A stretch of 6,053 nt of DNA from a bacterium UBP2_UBA4780 (GTDB taxonomy: Bacteria; Edwardsbacteria; AC1; EtOH8). The stretch spans positions 1-6,053 of the forward strand of contig DHHE01000068.1 of the NCBI GenBank assembly GCA_002403115.1. Reading direction: 5' to 3'. Positions 1-5,187 of the stretch are shown here, piece by piece (the first letter of the stretch is position 1; each line of letters starts with the position of its first letter). Under the pieces are notes generated by a model, which saw only the letters and a list, made by a program, of their open reading frames with translations, was not told the DNA's origin and did not search any database. The position numbers were made by a program, and so were the translations under genes.

Positions 1-48
1 CCCGGCCAGGAAGCCGACAAGTTTGATGGCGATCAGGTTTTCGTTCAT
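1..48 (-). CDS. N-terminal fragment of a leftward gene, function unknown
   Basis: Only the first 16 codons lie in the window, reading MNENLIAIKLVGFLAG leftward from an ATG whose complement is at 46-48. The frame stays open to the left edge. A good divergent promoter lies about 60 nt upstream (107-134), giving a 5' leader of roughly 50 nt, and this is the main support for a real gene. No clear Shine-Dalgarno sequence precedes the ATG, so the start is uncertain. The peptide is mildly hydrophobic and might begin a membrane protein, but 16 residues are too few for a family call. Confidence 0.45.
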   Translation of the reverse strand, partial: MNENLIAIKLVGFLAG

Positions 49-97
49 GTTGTTGGCGAAGTGAAAGTGAGGGGCGGCGGGTTCCGGGGCGGCGCAA

Positions 98-114
98 GTG
101 ATATAAATTATCAC
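98..114. promoter_or_regulatory. 17-bp palindrome, possible operator
   Basis: The sequence GTGATATAAATTATCAC is an inverted repeat with 6-bp arms (GTGATA/TATCAC) around a 5-bp AT centre. It stands out in GC-rich surroundings and covers the -10 box of the leftward promoter. A dimeric regulator binding here would block the leftward gene and could also affect the nearby rightward tRNA promoter. The arms loosely recall CRP/FNR-family half-sites, but the spacing fits neither TGTGA-N6-TCACA nor TTGAT-N4-ATCAA. It may simply be an AT-rich promoter core with chance symmetry. Confidence 0.35.
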
Positions 115-134
115 ATTTGGAAGCCGCAAGTCAA
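107..134 (-). promoter_or_regulatory. Leftward sigma-70-type promoter
   Basis: On the minus strand, TTGACT (complement of 129-134) and GATAAT (complement of 107-112) are separated by 16 bp. A TG one base upstream of the -10 box makes it an extended -10 element (TGTGATAAT). Transcription would start near position 100 and lead into the leftward gene beginning at 48. The palindrome at 98-114 overlaps the -10 box. Confidence 0.6.
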
Positions 135-159
135 CACAAATCGGTCTTTCCGGGGCCGC

Positions 160-189
160 TTGACACGGGGAGGCGAAATGGATTATAAT
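160..189 (+). promoter_or_regulatory. Strong sigma-70-type promoter of the tRNA-Asn gene
   Basis: A perfect consensus -35 box TTGACA (160-165) and a perfect -10 box TATAAT (184-189) are separated by 18 bp. The predicted transcription start is near 196, leaving a leader of about 45 nt before the mature tRNA. A full-consensus promoter suits a stable RNA gene. It is divergent from, and about 25 bp away from, the leftward promoter. Confidence 0.85.
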
Positions 190-203
190 TAAAGCATGGA
201 GAA

Positions 204-233
204 GCCCGGCTGAGCCGGGCCCGCTCTTTACAA
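204..233 (+). promoter_or_regulatory. tRNA leader with hairpin and boxA-like antitermination element
   Basis: A perfect 7-bp GC hairpin (GCCCGGC 204-210, loop TGA, GCCGGGC 214-220) is followed at once by CGCTCTTTACAA (222-233). This closely resembles boxA (CGCTCTTTAACAA), the NusB/NusE binding site of rRNA leaders; it appears to lack one A. A hairpin followed by boxA is also the order of boxB and boxA in rrn leaders. The site lies wholly within the transcribed leader, between the promoter and the tRNA. Function as an antitermination or RNA-processing site is inferred; the hairpin may instead only guide 5' leader processing. Confidence 0.5.
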
Positions 234-241
234 AAGAAAGA

Positions 242-316
242 TCCAGCGTAGCTCAATGGTAGAGCTCCCGGCTGTTAACCGGGTTGTTGGAGGTTCGAGC
301 CCTCCCGCTGGAGCCA
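242..316 (+). tRNA. trnN: tRNA-Asn (anticodon GUU)
   Basis: The full cloverleaf can be folded by eye. The acceptor stem pairs TCCAGCG (242-248) with CGCTGGA (306-312). The D stem is GCTC/GAGC (251-254/262-265) and the anticodon stem is CCCGG/CCGGG (267-271/279-283). The loop CTGTTAA carries GTT at 274-276, and a 5-nt variable loop follows. The T stem GGAGG/CCTCC encloses the loop TTCGAGC. A discriminator G (313) and an encoded CCA (314-316) end the molecule. It decodes AAC and AAU. The gene stands alone, with its own consensus promoter upstream and a terminator 60 nt downstream. No copy of its 3' end recurs in the window, so there is no sign of an integrated element. Confidence 0.97.
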
Positions 317-377
317 AAATCTCCGGATGTCCGCCTAGATTCGATAACAGGCCCAGCAAGATAATTCGTTGTACGCC

Positions 378-410
378 AGACCCTTGGTTATATGCCAGGG
401 GTCTTTTTAT
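378..410 (+). terminator. Rho-independent terminator of the tRNA-Asn unit
   Basis: A 10-bp stem pairs AGACCCTTGG (378-387) with CCAGGGGTCT (395-404), with a single T-G wobble and a 7-nt loop. A run of five T (404-408) and AT-rich sequence follow. It ends the tRNA transcript and separates it from the protein gene that starts at 533. Confidence 0.85.
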
Positions 411-413
411 ATT
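384..413 (+). promoter_or_regulatory. Weak candidate promoter for the Trp-rich protein gene
   Basis: TTGGTT (384-389) and TATATT (408-413) are 18 bp apart and are the best promoter-like pair I found between the tRNA terminator and the gene at 533. The -10 box matches five of six consensus positions; the -35 box is weaker. The element would share its DNA with the terminator hairpin, and the leader would be about 110 nt. AT-rich terminator tails often mimic -10 boxes, so this is tentative. Confidence 0.2.
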
Positions 414-520
414 AAACCTTCCCATTCTTGTCCGGGTCAAATATCATGAAGGACCAATGCCGGAAAAACTGGCCGTTCACGGTTAACCTAAGGCATGAAA
501 GGCGGGCTCGCCTTCAGCAA

Positions 521-528
521 AAGGAGGT
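521..528 (+). promoter_or_regulatory. Strong Shine-Dalgarno site fixing the start at 533
   Basis: AAGGAGGT is a near-complete anti-16S match 4 nt before the ATG at 533. It decides between three in-frame starts: TTG at 428 and ATG at 446 have no such site and would put about 30 polar residues ahead of an otherwise clean signal peptide. Confidence 0.9.
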
Positions 529-532
529 GGTC

Positions 533-2083
533 ATGCGCAAATCGGTTCTCGGCGCTGTCCTCTGCCTGGCGGTCGTTCCCATGGCCCTGGCAGGGTCCGC
601 CGGGCAGGACCTGATCAGGCTGGCCCAATCCGGGGTGGACGGGGAGGTCCTGCTGGCGTACGTCGAGTCCTCGGCCGTGTCCTTCGAGCTTAACGCGGAC
701 GACATCATCATCCTCAAGGACCTGGGGGTGCCTGCCGGGGTGATAGGCGCCGCCCTGCGCCGTGACCAGGCGCTGGATTCCATCGCCGCCGCCAAGGGCG
801 GCAGGTCTGCGGCCGCCGCCTCCGAAGGCCAGGAAGGGGCGTCCGCCTCGGCCCAGGTGGCGCCGCCCTCCGGGAACCTGAACATCTCGTTCTTCTACGA
901 CTACCTGTCCCCCTACGGCCGGTGGATGCTGATAGACGGGGACTGGTGCTGGCAGCCGAACGCCGTCCTGGTCAGCGTGGGCTGGGCGCCCTACTACAAC
1001 CACGGCCGCTGGGTCTACACCGACTGGGGCTGGTGCTGGATCTCCGACTACTCCTGGGGCTGGGCCCCGTTCCACTACGGCCGTTGGTTCCGCCACCCCC
1101 GCCACGGATGGTGCTGGTGGCCCGATAACGTTTGGGGGCCGGCCTGGGTGGCCTGGCGGCACGGCCACGGATATTGGGGCTGGGCCCCGATACCGCGCCA
1201 CCATCACTACCGGCATGGGTACGGCTGGTACCGCCACAATAGGAGGCTGCGCCACGGCCATGACTTCGGCCTCACCTGGAGCGATTACTTCTATCTGCCC
1301 ACCAGGCACGTGGCCGATCCCAAACCTTGGGTCCATATCGTCCCGCCGGAACGGGGGAGGGAGATCTTCGCGAAAACCTCGTTCGATCCTGGCGGGTTCA
1401 GCGAGCAGAAGGGCAACGTCTTCAACCGGGGGCCGCGGACTGATGAGGTGGCCAAGGAGACCGGCAAGCCGGTGACCCCGCTGACCCTCGTCAAGAGGGA
1501 CCTGAAGCCGGGCCAGCCGATAACCGGGGGGCGGACGACGCCGAACGGCCTGGAGATCTACACCCCGATGATAACCCCGGACATCCCCCGGCCGCCGGTG
1601 GTCACCCCGCCGACGGGAGGACAGCTGCCCGGCATCGAGAAGGAGCGTCTGCGGGACGCCACGCGGCAGGCACTTGACAGGACGAAGTCCGACGCCGAGC
1701 GGGCCGAGAGGGAGAGGAGGGAACTGATCGACAAGGCGAAGAGCGAGGATGACGGCGGACGGCAGGAACAGCTGAGGGTGGAGGCCGGGGTCCGCGACCA
1801 GCGGGCCCGGCAGGCCAGGGAGGACGCCGTCAGGCTCGAGCGCTGGAAGCCGGAGACGGCCGTCCCCCTGCCGCCGGCCCCCGAGAGGCCGAAACCGCCG
1901 CAGGTCCGGGAGGAGATCAAGGAGCAGGTGCGGACCGAGGCCGGCGAGGAGCAGAAGAAGCGCCAGGCGCTGGAGGACATGCTGAGAAAACCGGCCGGCC
2001 AGACGCAGCCGCCGGCCAAGCAGGAAAAGCAGGAGAATCTGGATGACAACAAGGGCTCCGGCAGGAAAGGCAGATCCAGGTAG
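533..2083 (+). CDS. Exported Trp/Tyr-rich repeat protein (DUF6600-like) with charged C-terminal tail
   Basis: The 516-aa product starts with a Sec signal peptide (MRK, hydrophobic 4-18, likely cleavage after ALA at 18-20). Residues about 24-78 form a small helical module rich in Leu, Asp and Val and ending in LRRD. A low-complexity Ala/Ser/Gly linker follows (about 84-112). Residues about 118-221 hold tandem aromatic repeats of the type YGRW...WCW...GWAPY, which I recognise from DUF6600-like exported proteins. A His/Arg/Tyr-rich stretch (222-245), a Pro/Thr-rich region (310-366) and a charged, probably coiled-coil tail rich in Arg, Glu, Lys and Gln (about 368-516) complete it. There is no transmembrane segment after the signal peptide, and Cys11 is not in a lipobox. 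The role is unknown; an envelope or surface structural protein is an inference. The gene is a single unit, with a strong ribosome binding site upstream and a terminator 29 nt after the stop. Confidence 0.9.
   Translation: MRKSVLGAVLCLAVVPMALAGSAGQDLIRLAQSGVDGEVLLAYVESSAVSFELNADDIIILKDLGVPAGVIGAALRRDQALDSIAAAKGGRSAAAASEGQEGASASAQVAPPSGNLNISFFYDYLSPYGRWMLIDGDWCWQPNAVLVSVGWAPYYNHGRWVYTDWGWCWISDYSWGWAPFHYGRWFRHPRHGWCWWPDNVWGPAWVAWRHGHGYWGWAPIPRHHHYRHGYGWYRHNRRLRHGHDFGLTWSDYFYLPTRHVADPKPWVHIVPPERGREIFAKTSFDPGGFSEQKGNVFNRGPRTDEVAKETGKPVTPLTLVKRDLKPGQPITGGRTTPNGLEIYTPMITPDIPRPPVVTPPTGGQLPGIEKERLRDATRQALDRTKSDAERAERERRELIDKAKSEDDGGRQEQLRVEAGVRDQRARQAREDAVRLERWKPETAVPLPPAPERPKPPQVREEIKEQVRTEAGEEQKKRQALEDMLRKPAGQTQPPAKQEKQENLDDNKGSGRKGRSR
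914..1150 (+). repeat. Three tandem Trp-rich protein repeats within the DUF6600-like region
   Basis: Residues 128-206 of the product divide into three units of about 25-29 residues, starting at YGRW (128), HGRW (158) and YGRW (182). Each unit has a Trp-Cys-Trp core (138-140, 167-169, 193-195). The first two run on into GWAP, and the third into WGPAW. A partial fourth unit ends in WGWAP at about 215-219. These are diverged protein-level repeats, not exact DNA repeats. Confidence 0.75.
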
Positions 2084-2111
2084 GGACGGATTCTAAAGCA
2101 AAGAGCCTGCC

Positions 2112-2151
2112 AAGGCAGCGCCCGTTCCGCGGGGGCTGCCTTTTGTTTTTT
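2112..2151 (+). terminator. Rho-independent terminator after the Trp-rich protein gene
   Basis: AAGGCAGC-G-CCC (2112-2123) pairs with GGG-G-GCTGCCTT (2131-2142), with one internal G-G mismatch and a 7-nt loop (GTTCCGC). The T-rich tail TTTTGTTTTTT follows (2141-2151). It lies 29 nt after the stop codon at 2083 and separates this gene from the caspase-like gene. Confidence 0.88.
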
Positions 2152-2220
2152 GGTGGCCGACAGCGAATTACAATTTAGAAAACCCTTGGGGCCGGCTGTA
2201 AATGCGATGCGGCTTCCCTA

Positions 2221-2249
2221 TTGATTTACGCCTTAATTCATAGTATTCT
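2221..2249 (+). promoter_or_regulatory. Candidate promoter of the caspase-like gene
   Basis: TTGATT (2221-2226) and TATTCT (2244-2249) are separated by 17 bp, in an AT-rich patch between the upstream terminator and the ATG at 2299. The expected start near 2256 would give a leader of about 43 nt. The -10 box is imperfect, but a promoter is needed here because the preceding gene ends at a strong terminator. I see nothing else in 2152-2298. Confidence 0.45.
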
Positions 2250-2298
2250 TAAGACAACAAACCACTCATCGCGACCCTCAACGAGCAGCAGTTGACAT

Positions 2299-5055
2299 AT
2301 GCGGCTTTCAGTCAAGCAGACCCTAAGCCTGGCGGCCCTGGGAATGGCGGTCCTGGCCGCCCCGGCCCCAGCTTCCGCGGAGGCCCCCGAGGTCTTCGTG
2401 CAGACCGGCCACACCCAGGGGGTGCAGCACATGGCCCTGAGCGGCGACCAGAAACACCTGGTGACCGGGGAGGGCCTCTGGCTGCTGAAGCTGTGGGAGG
2501 TGGAGACGGGCAGGGAGATCCGGACGATGAAAGTCGAGGGCGGCGTCGGCAACGTCCAGTTCCTCGAAGACAGCACCTTTGTGGTCACCACGGGCGAGGC
2601 GGCCGTATTCTACAACACCTACGGCGAGAAAACGGCGACCCTGAGCCTTCCGAAGATCGGCGATCCCTACAGGAAGTACATCACCAGGAACAGGAAGTAC
2701 CTCTACACCGAACCCGGCCTGTCGATCAGCCTGAAGATCTTCGACATCAGGGACGGCTCGGAGATCAAGCTTCCCGAGAACACCGGCGACCTGTCGAACT
2801 CCGGCATCTGCAACCTGGGATTCGGCTATTTCGGCATCTTCTACGGGATGGGTGCGGACGCCGGCCTGCAAAACCTCAGGAACACGGGCTACGTCATCTA
2901 CGACCAGGACCTCAAGGTCAGGAAACGGGGGATGATCAAGGGGCAGGTCAGCATCGGGGGGAACCTCAAGGTCGACCCCGGGCTGAAGTTCGTCTACAAG
3001 AACAGGAATTTCGGCGACGACCCCAGGCTGACCAAGTACGGCCTGGACGACGGTGAGGCCATCGCCTCGGTCAAAAGCAGGAAGCATAGCGGCATCATCC
3101 TGCTGCCGGACGGCCGGGTGGTCATAAACAGCCCCAGGATGGTGGAGGCCCGGGTGATCACCGATCCCAGCAACTTCATCCAGGACCTTTCGGTCATCGA
3201 GTTCCTGGACGGAGGCCTATACAAGGAAAGGACGATGACCCTGGAGGGCCTGAGCGATCACCGTGCCTTCCTGCTCGGCAGGGACGGCCTGCTGGTCGCC
3301 GGACTCAGCGGCGGCGCGGTCAGGAAGTACGACTACAACACGGGGCGCGAGGCCGGCGGCTTCGGCACCGTCCCCGTCCTGTTCAACTTCTCCTCCTACT
3401 CCGACGGCAAGCTGCTGAACATAATGCCGGATTTCTCGTCGACCGAGAAATGGTCCAGGCTGACTTTCAACCTGTGGGACCTGAGGAGCGCCAGCCTGGA
3501 AAGGTTCAACGTCTCCAACACCAACAGGGACATGTACCAGAAGGAGCATAAGGGGACGGGGTTCAAGCTGTGGACGCTGTCCGATCCCGACGCCCTGTGG
3601 TCCAAGGTGCCCAAGCAGTTCTTCGCCGACAACCTCAAGAAGCGGTACATGGAGTTCTACGAGAAGGCGTACCCCACCCCCAACGTCTTCCTGCGGAGCC
3701 CGCAGAACGGCGGCCTGTACTTCGGCGAAAAGGGCACCCATATATCGGCGGTCAACCAGGCGACCAAGGCCGAGGTGGCCCGGCTCTACGCCTTCGCCGA
3801 CGGCGAGTGGATAATCATCACCTCCGAGGGGTACTTCAACGCCTCGCCCAACGGGGCCAGGAACCTGAACGTGCGGCTGGGGCAGAAGGTGTACTCGATC
3901 GACAACTTCTACGAGAAGTTCTACAACCCGGTGCTGGTGGCCTCGGCCCTCATGGGCGGAAAGTTCGAGGCGGCGGCCGACATCCGCCAGGGGGTGCTGC
4001 CGCCCCCCGAGGTCAGGATCGCCGCCCCGCAGGACGGGCGCAAGTACGGGGACGACACCCTGACGGTGACCGTCACCGCCCGGGACGTGGGCGGCGGGGT
4101 GGACGGGATAAGGCTGTACCACAACGGCAAGGCGGTGGGCGAGGACGCCCGGGGGGTCCAGGTGGTGCCCAAGGCCGGCGCCTCCTCGAGAAAGTTCGCG
4201 GTCACCCTGGTCGACGGACGGAACGACTTCCGGGCGGTGGGCTACAGCCGCGACCGGACCGAGTCCAACCCGCACCAGGTGACGGTCTTTCTCGAGGCCG
4301 CCAAGAAGGAGGTCTCGCTGTACCTGTTCGCCGCCGGGGTCAACAGCTACAAGAACCCGGCCCTCAACCTCAACTACGCCGAGCCCGACGCCAGGGCGGT
4401 GGCCGGGTTCTTCCGCTCCAGACGGTCGGACCTGTTCAGCCACGTCTACGTCACCGAGATCTACAACGAGCAGGCCACCAAGGCCGCCATCATCGCCAAG
4501 CTGGCCCAGCTGGAGAACACCCGGCCGCAGGACGCGGTCGTCATCTACCTGGCCGGCCACGGGGAGAGCGTGGAGGACAAGTGGTACTTCGTGCCCCACG
4601 AGCTGGCCTACCCGGAGCGGGAGGAGGAGGTGAAGTCCGGCGGCCTGTCGTCGGACGAGCTGGCCGGGCTCATCAGGGGGATCAGGGCCCAGAAGGTGCT
4701 GGTGCTGATAGACGCCTGCAAGGCGGGCGGGGCGCTGGTGGCCTTCCGCGGCTTCGAGGACCGCAAGGCCCTGGCCCAGCTGTCGCGCTCGGCCGGGGTC
4801 CACGTGGTGGCCGCCTCTACCGGCAGCCAGTTCGCGGCCGAGGTCAAGGATCTGGGCCACGGCGTCTTCACCTATGTCCTGCTGCAGGGGCTGGGGGGCA
4901 AGGCGGCCGGGCCGGGCGAGGCGGTGACGGTGCGCAAGCTGATGGGCTACGTGGAGGAGAACCTGCCCGAGCTCACCAAAAAGTACAAGCAGGAAGCCCA
5001 GTACCCGGTGGTCGACTCCCGGGGCATGGACTTCCCGCTGATTGTGCCCAAGTAG
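2299..5055 (+). CDS. Exported caspase-like (C14-type) protein with WD40-like propeller
   Basis: The 918-aa product opens with a Sec signal peptide (MRLSVKQ, hydrophobic 8-22, cleavage likely after ASA at 25-27). A degenerate WD40-like beta-propeller spans about 36-430; the clearest blades are KLWEVETGREI (64-74) and NLWDLRS (391-397). Residues about 503-551 match the connecting module common in bacterial WD40-caspase proteins (WIIITSEGYFNASPNG...FYEKFYNP). An Ig-like domain follows (about 567-665). The caspase/metacaspase fold (about 671-915) has catalytic His754 in LAGHGES and Cys807 in LIDACKAG, plus GHGVFTY (853-859). A cysteine peptidase activated by a propeller-sensed signal is the family expectation. 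Asp805, two residues before the Cys, fits a preference for basic P1 residues, but this is inferred. The ATG at 2299 is chosen for the signal peptide, although no clear ribosome binding site precedes it. The gene probably works with the DUF4384 gene 132 nt downstream. The substrate is unknown. Confidence 0.93.
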   Translation: MRLSVKQTLSLAALGMAVLAAPAPASAEAPEVFVQTGHTQGVQHMALSGDQKHLVTGEGLWLLKLWEVETGREIRTMKVEGGVGNVQFLEDSTFVVTTGEAAVFYNTYGEKTATLSLPKIGDPYRKYITRNRKYLYTEPGLSISLKIFDIRDGSEIKLPENTGDLSNSGICNLGFGYFGIFYGMGADAGLQNLRNTGYVIYDQDLKVRKRGMIKGQVSIGGNLKVDPGLKFVYKNRNFGDDPRLTKYGLDDGEAIASVKSRKHSGIILLPDGRVVINSPRMVEARVITDPSNFIQDLSVIEFLDGGLYKERTMTLEGLSDHRAFLLGRDGLLVAGLSGGAVRKYDYNTGREAGGFGTVPVLFNFSSYSDGKLLNIMPDFSSTEKWSRLTFNLWDLRSASLERFNVSNTNRDMYQKEHKGTGFKLWTLSDPDALWSKVPKQFFADNLKKRYMEFYEKAYPTPNVFLRSPQNGGLYFGEKGTHISAVNQATKAEVARLYAFADGEWIIITSEGYFNASPNGARNLNVRLGQKVYSIDNFYEKFYNPVLVASALMGGKFEAAADIRQGVLPPPEVRIAAPQDGRKYGDDTLTVTVTARDVGGGVDGIRLYHNGKAVGEDARGVQVVPKAGASSRKFAVTLVDGRNDFRAVGYSRDRTESNPHQVTVFLEAAKKEVSLYLFAAGVNSYKNPALNLNYAEPDARAVAGFFRSRRSDLFSHVYVTEIYNEQATKAAIIAKLAQLENTRPQDAVVIYLAGHGESVEDKWYFVPHELAYPEREEEVKSGGLSSDELAGLIRGIRAQKVLVLIDACKAGGALVAFRGFEDRKALAQLSRSAGVHVVAASTGSQFAAEVKDLGHGVFTYVLLQGLGGKAAGPGEAVTVRKLMGYVEENLPELTKKYKQEAQYPVVDSRGMDFPLIVPK

Positions 5056-5103
5056 AAAGGCGGATCGTTTTCCGGGATCCTCACAATGGTCATCCTCTCT
5101 TTC

Positions 5104-5131
5104 GGCCCTTTCCGATCACGAGGACAGGGCC
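5104..5131 (+). other. Weak hairpin in the caspase-DUF4384 intergenic gap
   Basis: GGCCCT (5104-5109) and AGGGCC (5126-5131) can pair, and after one mismatch TCC/GGA extends the stem. No T run follows, so it is a poor intrinsic terminator, and readthrough from the caspase-like gene into the next gene is plausible. It could affect mRNA stability or have no role. Nothing else stands out in 5056-5187; no convincing promoter was found there. Confidence 0.25.
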
Positions 5132-5187
5132 AAGGACGCGAGTGCTCCGCCCCTGACTGTCACAGGCAACAAATTTAACGAGGACTT

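Noticed and set aside
196..213. Mini open frame MEKPG in the tRNA leader, stopping in the hairpin loop
   Set aside because: It starts about at the predicted transcription start, has no ribosome binding site and is only five codons long, so it is most likely chance.
242..316. tRNA-Asn as an attachment site of an integrated element
   Set aside because: No direct repeat of the tRNA 3' end and no integrase gene are seen in the window, and the tRNA is followed by its own terminator.
428..532. N-terminal extension of the Trp-rich protein from TTG 428 or ATG 446
   Set aside because: Neither start has a ribosome binding site, and both would bury the signal peptide behind polar residues. ATG 533 has AAGGAGGT at the right distance.
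533..595. Lipoprotein signal at Cys11 of the Trp-rich protein
   Set aside because: The residues before Cys11 do not form a lipobox, and the Cys is too near the N-terminus. A type I signal peptide with ALA at 18-20 fits better.
488..1336. Minus-strand open frame opposite the Trp-rich protein gene
   Set aside because: The Pro/Val/Gly/Ala-rich translation is the shadow of the Trp/Gly-rich codons. No ribosome binding site or domain supports it.
2323..3087. Minus-strand and alternate plus-strand frames of about 254 codons over the propeller region
   Set aside because: Both are low-complexity shadows. The frame beginning at 2299 gives a signal peptide and WD40-like motifs.
3217..4860. Long open frame on the minus strand (547 codons)
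   Set aside because: It lies antisense to the caspase-like gene. The product is rich in Gly, Val, Leu, His and Arg with no recognisable domain, as expected when the complement of a GC-rich gene lacks stops.
3570..5156. Plus-strand open frame overlapping the caspase-like gene in another phase
   Set aside because: The translation is dominated by Gly, Arg, Pro and Gln and has no domain. The other phase encodes a complete, recognisable protein.
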